This document shows, piece after piece, positions 40,137 to 49,004 of a stretch of DNA of 64,000 nt. The stretch spans positions 1,240,001 to 1,304,000 of the forward strand of contig QFQS01000001.1 in assembly GCA_003243455.1 (NCBI GenBank), written 5' to 3'. This DNA comes from Cereibacter sphaeroides. Its GTDB lineage: Bacteria; Pseudomonadota; Alphaproteobacteria; Rhodobacterales; Rhodobacteraceae. Each line of letters opens with the position of its first letter. The first letter of the stretch is position 1. The position numbers were made by a program, and so were the translations under genes. The notes beneath the pieces are model-generated. The model had not been told where the DNA came from. It was given only the letters and a program-made list of their open reading frames with translations, and did no database searches.

Positions 40137-41522
40137 ATGTCGGGACGTATACTCATCGTTGACGACGTGGCCACCAACCGGATCGTTCTGAAGGTCAAAC
40201 TTGGCGAGGCCTGCTATGAAACGGCGCTCGCAAGCGATGCCGCCAACTGTTTCCGCGTGGTTAAGGAAACAGCCCCCGACCTGATCCTGCTTGACCGTGA
40301 CTTGCCCGACCGTGACGGCATCGAGGTGCTTCGCCGCCTGCGCTCGGACCCCGCAGCGCGCGATCTGGCCATCATCATGACCCTTGGCGCAGGCAGCGTG
40401 GATGCACGGCTGACCGCGCTTAACGCGGGCGCGGACGATGTCATGACCAAACCGCTGGATGAACCGCTGCTCATGGCGCGGATGCGCGCGCTGTTGCGCG
40501 CCCGGACCGCAGCGCGCGAATTGCGCGAGCGCAATGCAGCGCTTGGGGCAATCGGTCTGGCCGAGGCTGCGACGCCTTTTGAGCGTCCCGGTCTCGTTGC
40601 ACTCGTAACCGACCGACCGGAAACCGCGCTCCACCTGCGCAAGCTGCTCGCCACGCATCTGGGCGACCGCCTGATCATCCAGTCCCGCGATGAGGTTCTG
40701 GGCGATGCGCCGCCAAACCCGGAACCGGATGTCTATGTCATCGAACAGGATATCGGATCGGCCGGGGGCGGTCTGCGCCTGATGTCCGATCTGCGCAGCC
40801 GTGGCATCGGGCGCGATGCGGGTATGTGCATTCTTCAAACCAACAAATCAGGCGATGGCGCAGGCATGGCGCTCGACTATGGTGCGGATGACGTCGTCGC
40901 CAATGAAGCAGACCCCAGAGAGATTGCGATCCGCCTGCGCAGGCTTGTCGCGCGCAAGCGGCGTGAAGACAGGCTGCGCGCCAAGGTCAACGACGGGCTG
41001 CGCCTTGCGGTATTCGACCCGCTCACCGGGCTTCACAACCGCCGCCACGCAATGGCCCGTCTGGGCCGGATGCTGGAGCGGACGCGACGCGGCGGCGCAG
41101 AATTCGCCGTCATCTCGGTGGACCTCGACCGCTTCAAGGCGGTCAACGATGCCTTTGGCCATCCCGGAGGGGATAAGGTTCTGGTCGAGGTGGCGCGCCG
41201 CCTGTCGCAAAACCTGCGCACGGACGATCTGCTGGCAAGGTTCGGCGGCGAAGAGTTTCTGATCGCCTTGCCTGACACCTCGCTGCACGACGCCCAACTG
41301 ATCGCGGATCGCCTGTGCAGATCGATAAACGAAACCGCGATCACGCTGGACAACGACCGCTCGCTGTCAGTCACCGCCTCGATCGGGCTGAAAGAGGTGG
41401 TTGCCGCCGAACTGACGGCACTGGATTGCGTCGAGACGATCCTGGCGCAAACGGACCGCGCGCTGATGACCTCTAAAAAGCTGGGGCGCAATCAGGTCAC
41501 GGTCTGCCTGCCCGCCGCCTGA
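40137..41522 (+). CDS. pleD: PleD-type response regulator diguanylate cyclase
   Basis: A 461-aa regulator: receiver domain 1 with phospho-acceptor Asp53 (LILLDRDLPD) and KPLD switch Lys, a second degenerate receiver (about 152-270) and a GGDEF-type domain with GGEEF at 370-374 and the RTDD I-site just before it. This is the Rec-Rec-GGDEF layout of PleD, which makes c-di-GMP at cell poles when phosphorylated. The start at 40137 gives the standard MSGRILIVDD beginning. Confidence 0.95.
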   Translation: MSGRILIVDDVATNRIVLKVKLGEACYETALASDAANCFRVVKETAPDLILLDRDLPDRDGIEVLRRLRSDPAARDLAIIMTLGAGSVDARLTALNAGADDVMTKPLDEPLLMARMRALLRARTAARELRERNAALGAIGLAEAATPFERPGLVALVTDRPETALHLRKLLATHLGDRLIIQSRDEVLGDAPPNPEPDVYVIEQDIGSAGGGLRLMSDLRSRGIGRDAGMCILQTNKSGDGAGMALDYGADDVVANEADPREIAIRLRRLVARKRREDRLRAKVNDGLRLAVFDPLTGLHNRRHAMARLGRMLERTRRGGAEFAVISVDLDRFKAVNDAFGHPGGDKVLVEVARRLSQNLRTDDLLARFGGEEFLIALPDTSLHDAQLIADRLCRSINETAITLDNDRSLSVTASIGLKEVVAAELTALDCVETILAQTDRALMTSKKLGRNQVTVCLPAA

Positions 41523-41528
41523 GGCCGG

Positions 41529-42050
41529 TCAGCCCTCTGGGGGCGGAGGTGGATCGCCGCGTTTCGGGCTGCGCTTCATCAACTCTTCCAGACGTTCCGC
41601 GAATTGCGTGCGCGCCTCCGGGGTCATCGCCACGATGCGGTCCGCCAGCAGACGCTGGCCAAAATCCATACGCGCCTGCATCCGGGCCTGCATTGCCGCA
41701 AAGACGGCACGCAGGGCCCCGGCATCGAACGGTTCCGCCCGCAATGCCGTCAGCAGATCGGCAAAGCCTTGCTGCATCTCTTGCCGGATGTCGCGCGGGT
41801 TGCCGCCGTCCTGCCGGAAGGCGCGGCGCAGCGCCTGACGGTCCTCGGGCGACAGCGCCTCGGTAAAGGGACCAAAGGCAAGGTCGCGAAACTTTGGCTT
41901 GTCGCGTTCGGACATGCCATGGACCATCGCACCGCCCACCACGCCCAGCGTGACGAGGTTCAGCCCCAGAGAAAGGATCAGCACGATCTTCATGGCCTTT
42001 GGGGAAAGCCTTCGGGGCGTCGCAACCGGATCTGGCACCTGCTCGGCCAT
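41529..42050 (-). CDS. Periplasmic heavy-metal-sensor-like (CnrR/ZraP-type) protein
   Basis: A 173-aa membrane-anchored protein: N-terminal helix (about 20-42) followed by a long-helix periplasmic domain (LSPEDRQALRRAFRQDGGNP, LTALRAEPFDAGALRAVFAA, ARTQFAERLEELMKR) of the Metal_resist type and a Pro-rich end. Such proteins (CnrR-like) sense metals or bind misfolded proteins. It starts 1 bp after the anti-sigma-like gene, forming an ECF sigma cassette. Few Met or His ligands are visible, so metal sensing is only inferred. Confidence 0.78.
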   Translation of the reverse strand: MAEQVPDPVATPRRLSPKAMKIVLILSLGLNLVTLGVVGGAMVHGMSERDKPKFRDLAFGPFTEALSPEDRQALRRAFRQDGGNPRDIRQEMQQGFADLLTALRAEPFDAGALRAVFAAMQARMQARMDFGQRLLADRIVAMTPEARTQFAERLEELMKRSPKRGDPPPPPEG

Positions 42051-42051
42051 C

Positions 42052-42411
42052 TCAACCCTCCAACGCGAACGTGTCGAGCGTCGGGATCAGATCGACCTGA
42101 TCGCCGCCCGTATCCATGCCAAGCGCCAGTGCCAGCGTATCGCTCAGCGTCGCGACGGGGGCGGGTTGCGCCAGCCCCAGCCACACGCCCGCCATCGTCG
42201 CGCAGCCAAGCCCCGCCAACACGCCGCGCCCGCCAAATCCTGCAAAGAAGCTACCCCAGCCCTGCCGGACGGCCGGACGACGCGCAGGCGCCGCCCGACT
42301 GTTCTGCTCGGCCAGCGCATCGGCCTCGATACGCGCGATCAGCCGGGCCGAAGGCATCGGCGCCGTATCCTGCATCCGCTGGAAAAGGTCATCAAGATCG
42401 GTGTCTTGCAT
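42052..42411 (-). CDS. Probable anti-sigma factor
   Basis: A 119-aa protein with an acidic helical N-terminus (LDDLFQRMQDTAPMPSARL), one hydrophobic helix (about 62-82) and a short periplasmic tail. It lies 1 bp behind an ECF sigma gene, the usual place for its membrane anti-sigma partner. No anti-sigma signature is certain, so the function rests on size, topology and position. Confidence 0.62.
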   Translation of the reverse strand: MQDTDLDDLFQRMQDTAPMPSARLIARIEADALAEQNSRAAPARRPAVRQGWGSFFAGFGGRGVLAGLGCATMAGVWLGLAQPAPVATLSDTLALALGMDTGGDQVDLIPTLDTFALEG

Positions 42412-42412
42412 C

Positions 42413-42994
42413 CTAAACCTCGCCTTCATATCCAAGCTCGGCCCGCCGCCCGGACAAAAGCGCGCTCAAACCCCGTTTTCCGCGCGCGACCAGACTTTCG
42501 ACCGCTTCCACCCCGATGTCCATCACCTCGGCGATCTCGGGATTCGCCAGACCCTCAAGGTGCCGCAGCACCACCGCCTGCCTCTGCCGCTCGGGCAAAA
42601 GCGCCAAAGCGGACTCCAGCGCCATGACCCGATCCGCCTCGATCATCCGGGCGACGGCCGCAGGGGCGTCATCCTCAACCTCGGGCACCTCGTCCAGCGC
42701 GGGACCGCGCCTGCGCCGCAGCCGGTCGGTACAAAGGTTCGACACCACGCGATACAGCCAGGTCGTCACCCGCGCCTCGCCCTGCCGCCAGTCGGGCGCG
42801 ATCCGCCACAGCCGCAACATGGCCTCCTGCGCCACATCCTCGGCCTCGGCCCCGTCGCGCAGCATTCGCGCGGCAAAGCCCAGCACCCTTGGTGTCAGCC
42901 GCAGCGTCAGGGCACGCGCCGCCGCCGCATCGCCATTGGCGTAAAGCACCAGCAACGCCTCGTCAGAGACATCCGAAAGGGCATCAAGGGCCAT
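42413..42994 (-). CDS. ECF-family RNA polymerase sigma factor
   Basis: A 193-aa sigma-70 factor with region 2 (TPRVLGFAARMLRDGAEAEDVAQEAMLRLW) and region 4 (LALLPERQRQAVVLRHLEGL, NPEIAEVMDIGVEAVESLVARGKRGL). Length and domain pair fit ECF sigma factors. The ATG at 42994 is preferred to one two codons earlier because it has AGG at the right distance. It heads a three-gene unit with the anti-sigma-like and metal-sensor-like genes; an EF-hand gene with its own terminator lies upstream. Confidence 0.9.
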   Translation of the reverse strand: MALDALSDVSDEALLVLYANGDAAAARALTLRLTPRVLGFAARMLRDGAEAEDVAQEAMLRLWRIAPDWRQGEARVTTWLYRVVSNLCTDRLRRRRGPALDEVPEVEDDAPAAVARMIEADRVMALESALALLPERQRQAVVLRHLEGLANPEIAEVMDIGVEAVESLVARGKRGLSALLSGRRAELGYEGEV

Positions 42995-43042
42995 GTGCAT
43001 CCTGACCGCGATCTAGCCTGCTTTCCTCAACCCTGCCAAGGC

Positions 43043-43073
43043 GGGGCCGCGCCGCCAAAGACGGCGCAGCCCC
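43043..43073 (-). terminator. Hairpin terminator after the EF-hand gene
   Basis: Read leftward, GGGGCTGCGCCG and CGGCGCGGCCCC form a 12-bp stem with one mismatch around a TCTTTGG loop, 5 bp after the EF-hand stop. There is no U-run, as is common in GC-rich genomes. Confidence 0.6.
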
Positions 43074-43078
43074 GGTCA

Positions 43079-43639
43079 TCAGTTGTCGTCGCCTTCCGGG
43101 CCGTCATCCGGCGCCTCCATCGGCGGCGGCGCCGGGCGGCGGTGATGTTTCCCGTCCTTCATCCGCTCTGCCATCCGGTCGCGCGCAGCATCCACCTCGG
43201 CCTGCGAAATCGCATTGTCGCCGTCGGTGTCGATCCGGTCGAACATCCGCATTGGCACCGGACGCGAGGCGAGTTCCGCAGCCGACAGTTGCCCGTCGCC
43301 ATCGGCATCGAAACGCTCGACCATCCGCGCGGCCTTCGATCGCGCGACCTCTTCCATCCGTTTCATTTCCATCGCGGTCAACTCGTCGACGCTCAGCTTG
43401 CCGTCGTTATTGGCGTCCACACCCTGAACCCGCGAGGCGCGATAGACCTCGATCTCTTCCATGGTGATCTTGCCGTCCTTGTCCGTGTCGATGACGGCAA
43501 AGTCGAACATCTCCATCATCGGCCCGCCGCCCATCGGTCCCTCGCCGGGTCCGCGCGCCATGGCCGGAAAGGTCGTGCTCAGAACCGCCGCGGCCATCGC
43601 GGCCATGGTCATGATGGTCAGGCCTTTGGGTGTCATCAT
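43079..43639 (-). CDS. Exported EF-hand protein with four Ca2+-binding loops
   Basis: A 187-aa exported protein: signal peptide about 1-28, a Gly/Pro/Met stretch, then four EF-hand loops (DTDKDGKITMEE 51-62, DANNDGKLSVDE 75-86, DADGDGQLSAAE 111-122, DTDGDNAISQAE 138-149) and a Pro-rich acidic tail. Likely a periplasmic calcium-binding protein. It sits upstream of the ECF sigma cassette in the same direction, but a hairpin lies between them. The start at 43639 is chosen to match the signal peptide. Confidence 0.88.
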   Translation of the reverse strand: MMTPKGLTIMTMAAMAAAVLSTTFPAMARGPGEGPMGGGPMMEMFDFAVIDTDKDGKITMEEIEVYRASRVQGVDANNDGKLSVDELTAMEMKRMEEVARSKAARMVERFDADGDGQLSAAELASRPVPMRMFDRIDTDGDNAISQAEVDAARDRMAERMKDGKHHRRPAPPPMEAPDDGPEGDDN

Positions 43640-43827
43640 CTGCTCGTTTCCTGCCTTGGACACGGCACCCCGCCGCGTCTTCATGGCAATACAACGGGCA
43701 GCAACTGCTGTTCCGTCGCGGATAATTTCAGGAATTTGCGACAAGGGGCCGCAACCCGCTCGCCCCCTCTCCACAATCGCTGCGCAAATCGCTACATCTG
43801 CTGCCTGCGAAAAGGGCGACCCATGTA

Positions 43828-44220
43828 ATGACAACGCATCCAGACCTCGGCATTGATGACCGGCCCATGCGCCAAGCCATGCTTCGCGGCTGGCGGCGGC
43901 GTTGCCCAGGCTGCGGCGCGGGACCGATGCTGAACGGCTATCTGAAGGTGCGCGACAATTGCCCGGTCTGCGGCGAGGCGCTGCATCATCACCGCGCCGA
44001 TGACGGACCGGCCTATCTGACGATCCTGATCGTCGGCCACATCCTTGCCCCCCTGATCCTCTTTGTATTCATCGAGTTTCGTCCCGACCCGCTGACCCTG
44101 GCTACCGTTTTTTCCATCGGCACCGTGGCGCTGTCGTTATACCTTCTGCCACGGCTGAAAGGTATGCTGGTGGCGATCCAGTGGTCGCGCCGGATGCATG
44201 GTTTCGGTCTTGCCGCCTGA
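43828..44220 (+). CDS. DUF983 membrane protein
   Basis: A 130-aa protein of DUF983: cysteine-rich cytoplasmic N-terminus with CPGCG and CPVCG zinc-ribbon-like pairs followed by two membrane helices (about 63-83 and 90-107). Often near cytochrome oxidase or Nudix genes in alphaproteobacteria; function unknown. It overlaps the Nudix gene by 23 bp. Confidence 0.85.
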   Translation: MTTHPDLGIDDRPMRQAMLRGWRRRCPGCGAGPMLNGYLKVRDNCPVCGEALHHHRADDGPAYLTILIVGHILAPLILFVFIEFRPDPLTLATVFSIGTVALSLYLLPRLKGMLVAIQWSRRMHGFGLAA

Positions 44221-44881
44221 GGCGGGCGAGCCGATCCGCGATGCGGCAAGCATCGTATTGCTGCGCGGACCTGCCGACGATCCCCAGGTCCTGATGGGCC
44301 AGCGGGGCGGTTCAGCCGTGTTCATGCCGTCGAAATATGTCTTTCCCGGCGGTGCCGTAGATGCCGCTGACGCCAGCGTTCCCATGGGCGATGCGCTGAA
44401 CCCGGTCTGCACCCCCCGCCTGACCACGCCCACCGGACCATCGCCCGCTGCCCTTGCCGCCGCCGCGATCCGCGAATTGTGGGAAGAGACCGGACTGGCG
44501 CTCGCCCGCCCCGGCAGCGCCACTCTGCCAGACGATTGGCAGGGCTTCGCCCAGCGCGGCCTTGTGCCCGACGCAAGCGGATTGCGCTTCATCTTCCGCG
44601 CCATCACCCCGCCCGGCCGCACCCGCCGCTTCGATGCGCGCTTCTTCCTGGCCGATGCGGGCTCCATAATGGGCGACCCCGACGACTTCTCCGCTGCTTC
44701 CGACGAACTGGGCCACCTGCACTGGCTGCCGCTCTCGGCGACGCGAAAGCTGGACCTGCCCTTCATCACCGAGGTGATCCTGGCCGAGGTGGCGGTCATA
44801 GCGCACCATCAGGGACAACTGCCGCCGGTGCCGTTCTTCGACAACTCCGGCCCCGTCCCCACCTTCCGCCGCATCGGCTAG
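44198..44881 (+). CDS. Nudix hydrolase
   Basis: A 227-aa pyrophosphohydrolase with a Nudix box GG...RELWEETGL carrying a long insertion between the two halves (GGAVDAADAS ... AAAIRELWEETGL), as in NUDT7/8/19-type coenzyme A or acyl-CoA hydrolases. The catalytic Glu residues of REL-x-EE are present. It is translationally coupled to DUF983. Substrate uncertain. Confidence 0.85.
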   Translation: MVSVLPPEAGEPIRDAASIVLLRGPADDPQVLMGQRGGSAVFMPSKYVFPGGAVDAADASVPMGDALNPVCTPRLTTPTGPSPAALAAAAIRELWEETGLALARPGSATLPDDWQGFAQRGLVPDASGLRFIFRAITPPGRTRRFDARFFLADAGSIMGDPDDFSAASDELGHLHWLPLSATRKLDLPFITEVILAEVAVIAHHQGQLPPVPFFDNSGPVPTFRRIG

Positions 44882-45774
44882 GCGACCGTCACGATCCCGA
44901 TGATGCCCGCCGCCAGCAGGGCGATGCCCGCAATCTCTCGCCCCGACACCTTCTCGCGAAAGAACAGGACCGACACGGCGAGCGAGAATATCAGCTCGAT
45001 CTGCCCCAGGCTGCGTACATAGGCCGCGTTCATCAGCGCGAAGGCCCAGAACCAGCCCAACGATCCCGCCAGCCCCGTCAGCCCGACGAACAGCGTCGAG
45101 CGCCATGACCGTGCGACTTTCGCCACCTCTCCCGGCTCGCGCCACTGCAACCACAGCGCCATCGACACGCCCTGGAACAGCGTCACCGCCGCCAGCGACA
45201 CCATCGCTCTGACCAGTGCGCTATCAGAATACACCGCCAGCGTCGCCCCGCGATAACCGATGGCCGAGACGCCGAACAACGCCCCCGCCGTCAGGCCCAG
45301 CCCCACGGCCCGGTTGAACAGCCCGCCCGCGCCCCAGCCCGAGGGCGGGCGCGACAGCACGATCACCCCCGCCATTCCGATCAGGATGGCGACAAGACCC
45401 GGCCAGGAGACCGGCTCTGCCAGGATCACGGCGGAAAAGATCGCGACCAGCAGCGTCTCGGACTTGGTGAAGGCGACGCCGACGGCAAAGCTGCGCTCGG
45501 AAAACAGAGCGACCGTGCAGAAGGTGGCGATGATCTGCGTGACACCGCCCACGACCACATAGGGCCAAAACGAACTGTCCGGCCATGGCAGCGGCCGCCC
45601 GTCCCACCGCACCACCAGATATAGCCCCAGGAACAGCAGCGGCGCATTGAAGAAGAACCGCGCGAAGGTCGCCCCACCGGTGGAAAGCCCCAGCCCCTTC
45701 AGCCGCTTCTGCAGCAAAAGCCGCAACGTCTGGATCGCGGCAGCGGCAATGGTGATGGTGATCCACATTTCCAT
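44878..45774 (-). CDS. EamA/DMT-family transporter
   Basis: A 298-aa inner-membrane protein with ten hydrophobic segments in two repeats (FARFFFNAPLLFLGLY; ILAEPVSWPGLVAILIGMAGVIVL; FREKVSGREIAGIALLAAGI), the drug/metabolite exporter pattern. Substrate cannot be predicted. It ends overlapping the convergent Nudix gene by 4 bp. Confidence 0.88.
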   Translation of the reverse strand: MEMWITITIAAAAIQTLRLLLQKRLKGLGLSTGGATFARFFFNAPLLFLGLYLVVRWDGRPLPWPDSSFWPYVVVGGVTQIIATFCTVALFSERSFAVGVAFTKSETLLVAIFSAVILAEPVSWPGLVAILIGMAGVIVLSRPPSGWGAGGLFNRAVGLGLTAGALFGVSAIGYRGATLAVYSDSALVRAMVSLAAVTLFQGVSMALWLQWREPGEVAKVARSWRSTLFVGLTGLAGSLGWFWAFALMNAAYVRSLGQIELIFSLAVSVLFFREKVSGREIAGIALLAAGIIGIVTVA

Positions 45775-45820
45775 GCCGCCCTTGTGTCAGGGCGTCAGGG
45801 GACAGGCAATCGGCCTTCGG

Positions 45821-46780
45821 CTATTCGGCAGGCATGCCCAGGGGCTTCGCGCCCTCGGTATCCTCGAGCGTTTCGGCGTAGTCGCCCTTGGGCCAAAGCG
45901 GATGCGGCACGGGGTCTTTCGCCCTCAGGAAATAGCGCCCGAAGATCTCGGCATAGGACCGATAGACATAGCCCTCGTTGCGCCGCAGGTAGTGATCGCG
46001 ATGCTCGCGATAGGTCTGGGGCAGTTTGTACCACGGCACCTGCGGATGCATGTGGTGAACGACGTGGTAGTTGTTGTTGAGGAACAACAGCGCCAGAGGC
46101 CCGCGATCCTCGATCACCACGGTGCGCGCACGCGCGGCCTCATGCGCGCGGTGTTCCAGAAAGGTGCGGATCTTCAGGATGCTGAAGCCAAGGTAGACCG
46201 CCAGCAGATAGGCCCAGAATGGCATCGCGGCGACCAGCAGGAACCACAGCAGCACCATCACCAGACCCAGCCCATGCAAGGCCCAGGCAACCGAAACCCT
46301 TCGGTCACCCTTGCGCGCGGCGCGCACATCGGTCGCGATGAAGTGCCATGTTCCGACGACCGGCCCCACCATCAACCGCCCCAAGAGCGTGTTGTTGAAG
46401 TTCAGAACGACGCGCAGCCAGTCGGGCATCGCGGCCCAGACGGCGGGGTCGTGATAGTTCGATTCCGGGTCGTCATAGGGGTCGGTCAGGTCAGGGTCGT
46501 AGTGATGCGCCAGATGCGTGTCGCGGAATCGTCCGTAGGGCACGAACAGCGTAAGCCCCGGAAACACCAGCGCTTCGTTCAGTTTTTGCGAGGCGAAGGG
46601 ATGGCCATGCAGCACCTCATGCTGAAGCGAGGAGAACTGCGCGATGGCAATGGCGGTCAGCAGGATGGCGAGGGGAAGGGAGTATGTGGCGGCCCAGGTG
46701 GTTCCAAAGCCCCAAAGAAGATATGTTGCGACCAAAAGCCCGACGGTCGGCCATTCGGCCAAGGCAGTGTAGCGACGCAA
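45821..46780 (-). CDS. Fatty acid desaturase-like membrane protein, TTG start
   Basis: A 319-aa di-iron membrane enzyme with His boxes HEVLHGH, HLAHH and HVVHHMH and four to six helices. Such enzymes introduce double bonds or hydroxyl groups in lipids or carotenoids. No ATG or GTG stands at the N-terminus; TTG at 46780 has a perfect GGAGG five bases upstream and is the only reasonable start. Divergent, 105 bp apart, is an XRE regulator that probably controls it. Confidence 0.88.
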   Translation of the reverse strand: MRRYTALAEWPTVGLLVATYLLWGFGTTWAATYSLPLAILLTAIAIAQFSSLQHEVLHGHPFASQKLNEALVFPGLTLFVPYGRFRDTHLAHHYDPDLTDPYDDPESNYHDPAVWAAMPDWLRVVLNFNNTLLGRLMVGPVVGTWHFIATDVRAARKGDRRVSVAWALHGLGLVMVLLWFLLVAAMPFWAYLLAVYLGFSILKIRTFLEHRAHEAARARTVVIEDRGPLALLFLNNNYHVVHHMHPQVPWYKLPQTYREHRDHYLRRNEGYVYRSYAEIFGRYFLRAKDPVPHPLWPKGDYAETLEDTEGAKPLGMPAE

Positions 46781-46885
46781 CTCGTCCTCCGATTACCAAC
46801 TTTTTTGAGACTATCACTTGCCCGAACCCTCAAAAATTTGGAAGATGCGCAACATGCGGTGAACATTGATGATAAGTATCACCAT

Positions 46886-47746
46886 ATGACGGATAAGATC
46901 GACAAACGGCTGCGGGCCGACCTGTTCCGATCTCGCCTTGCGCAGGCGATGGCCGCTACGGCTATGTCGCAAAGCGCGCTGGCGCGTGGTGCGGGGGTAG
47001 ACCGTTCGACCATCTCGCAACTGCTGGAACAGGGCTCGGCCCGCCTGCCGAACGCCCAGATCGCCGCCGAATGCGCGGCAAGCCTTGGGGTCAGTTCGGA
47101 CTGGCTGCTTGGCCTCGCCGACCGGCCCGAACGACTGGACGACCTGATGGCCAGCGCCCTGACCCTGACCGAAGCGCCCCGCGCGCTGATCGACGAGACG
47201 ATCTTCGGCTGGCACCAGGAGGCTGCGGGCTACAAGATCCGCCATGTCCCGGCCACCCTGCCCGACATGATCAAGACCAAGGCCCTGATGGAATGGGAAT
47301 ACGGCGAAGAGCTTGGCGCCGAGACCGATCAGGCAATCGCCGCATCCGAGGCGCGTCTGGCCTGGATGCGCAACGCGCGTTCGGATTATGAGATCGCCCT
47401 GCCCCTGCACGAGCTTTCGGCATTTGCCCGCGCCGAGGGTTACTATTCGGGCCTCATGGCCGCGATCCGGCGCGAGCAGACCGAGCATCTGCTGAGGCTG
47501 TCGGAACAACTCTACCCGGCGCTGCGCATCTACCTTTACGACGCGCGAAAGCTCTATTCGGCCCCCATCACCGTCTTCGGCCCGCTTCTTGCGGTGGTCT
47601 ACCTTGGCCGCAACTACCTTGCCTTCCGCGACACCGCCCGCGTCGCCGTCATCTCGCAGCAGTTCGACGGCCTGATCCGTGACGCCAGCGTCGGCGCGCG
47701 CGAAGTGCCTGCGCATCTGCGCGCGCTGCTGGCGACGATCCCCTAG
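46886..47746 (+). CDS. XRE-family transcriptional regulator
   Basis: A 286-aa regulator: N-terminal HTH (SQSALARGAGVDRSTISQLLEQ, about 29-50) and a 200-residue C-terminal region with no recognised ligand domain but several aromatic/charged helices (FGWHQEAAGYKIRHVPATLP, LYDARKLYSAPITVFGP). It is divergent from the desaturase gene; the AT-rich 105 bp between them is the likely operator. It may sense membrane lipid or temperature state (inference). Confidence 0.82.
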   Translation: MTDKIDKRLRADLFRSRLAQAMAATAMSQSALARGAGVDRSTISQLLEQGSARLPNAQIAAECAASLGVSSDWLLGLADRPERLDDLMASALTLTEAPRALIDETIFGWHQEAAGYKIRHVPATLPDMIKTKALMEWEYGEELGAETDQAIAASEARLAWMRNARSDYEIALPLHELSAFARAEGYYSGLMAAIRREQTEHLLRLSEQLYPALRIYLYDARKLYSAPITVFGPLLAVVYLGRNYLAFRDTARVAVISQQFDGLIRDASVGAREVPAHLRALLATIP

Positions 47747-48289
47747 CTAGGGCGCGCTTACCGACCGCAGACGCGCAAGGTCATACCCGTTCCACGCCAG
47801 TATCTCTCTCGCCGCGCGCATCCGGTCGGGCGGCACCTGCGCCTGACGGTCCAGGATCATCCCGAAGGCCCCGGATGGCGTGCCGATGACCATGGTGCGA
47901 TAGCCATCGTCGACCCACAGTATCCACCACTCCGCCCCGATCCCGGTCGGATCGGCGCCCTGCAGCATGATCCGCCCCGGCCCGCTGACATCCGCCACGC
48001 CACTGAACGCGCGCTTCTGACCCCCAAGGCAAAGGTCGGCCTGCACCGCCAGCGTCAGGGCCCCCTCGGGCGTCACCGTCACCCCGCCCGCCTGACAGGC
48101 CGCAGCATCGGCAGGCGCGAAATCGGCCACCTGCAGCCAGCGCCCGGCAAGCCGGTCAGTCTGCAAGACCGCGTTGGAATACATCGGCGTCCCGGCACTG
48201 CGATACGGCCCGCCCTTGGGCGCTGGCGCACAGGCTGCCAGCAGCGCCAGCAGCAAAAGCCCCGGCCACCTCAATTCAGGCTCAGACAT
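47747..48289 (-). CDS. Lipocalin-like lipoprotein
   Basis: A 180-aa protein with lipobox LLAAC (Cys near 20) and a lipocalin/Blc-type core (GRWLQVADFAPAD, YRTMVIGTPSGAFGMILDRQ). Probably anchored to the outer membrane and involved in lipid handling. It overlaps the upstream lipoprotein gene by 19 bp. Medium certainty for the fold. Confidence 0.7.
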   Translation of the reverse strand: MSEPELRWPGLLLLALLAACAPAPKGGPYRSAGTPMYSNAVLQTDRLAGRWLQVADFAPADAAACQAGGVTVTPEGALTLAVQADLCLGGQKRAFSGVADVSGPGRIMLQGADPTGIGAEWWILWVDDGYRTMVIGTPSGAFGMILDRQAQVPPDRMRAAREILAWNGYDLARLRSVSAP

Positions 48290-48849
48290 TCAGTCACCTG
48301 CCGGCCATCGCGCTGCAATATCTCCTGACAGCCAAAGACCGGCGTGAACGGCGAACAGCTGCGCGACCGGGCCAGGCAAAGCCCCTGGCAATCGCCTTCC
48401 TTGCTGCACTGCTTGCCCGCATCACGTGTGGGTGTCACGCAGGCGAACACCCCCTCGCCCGCGGCGGAATACCTGCCGCCCTTCTTTTCACAGGCGATCT
48501 GGCTTGGCGATTTGACCGGCTCGGGCGGCGGCGGAGCAGCCGCAGCGGCGGCAGCCTCGATGGCCGCTTCGGTTTTCTCAGGCGCGGCGGCGGGCGCGTT
48601 TTTGGCCAATTCGCCCTCTGTCATCCTCGGCGCATCGGCAGCCGCATTCTCCAGCGCGGGCGCAGGGGCCTTTTCCGCAGCCTTTCCCGCTTCTGCGGGT
48701 GGCGCATCCGACACATCCAGCGATGTCGTCGATATAGCGTCTCCGCCAACCGCCGCCGGTTGCGGCGCGTCCTTGCCACCGGGCAGCGCAAGCTGGCAGG
48801 CCACAAGCACCGGCAGCGCAAGCAAAAGCGGAAACAGGGATCGGCGCAT
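48271..48849 (-). CDS. Cysteine-containing lipoprotein of unknown function
   Basis: A 192-aa lipoprotein (lipobox LVAC, Cys18) with a low-complexity Ala/Glu/Pro region (about 30-110) and a C-terminal domain with eight cysteines (ACEKKGGRYS, FACVTPTRDAGKQCSKEGD, CQGLCLA, CSPF, GCQEILQ, ECLSLN) that likely form disulfides. The family is not recognised by eye. It starts at the ATG that opens the signal sequence. Confidence 0.72.
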   Translation of the reverse strand: MRRSLFPLLLALPVLVACQLALPGGKDAPQPAAVGGDAISTTSLDVSDAPPAEAGKAAEKAPAPALENAAADAPRMTEGELAKNAPAAAPEKTEAAIEAAAAAAAPPPPEPVKSPSQIACEKKGGRYSAAGEGVFACVTPTRDAGKQCSKEGDCQGLCLARSRSCSPFTPVFGCQEILQRDGRQVTECLSLN

Positions 48850-49004
48850 CGGTATTCTTCGTCCTCCCGGGCCCCGCCAGATGGCCCGAAGCCTTTGCCC
48901 AGCGCAAGCCGTTTCCGCCCGCTGCTCCGCCCTGAACACCTCTGCGTGAAATGCTCTGCCGTAGCTGCGCGGCGTGCTATCTTGCTTGCTCAGGAGGATG
49001 CCCC

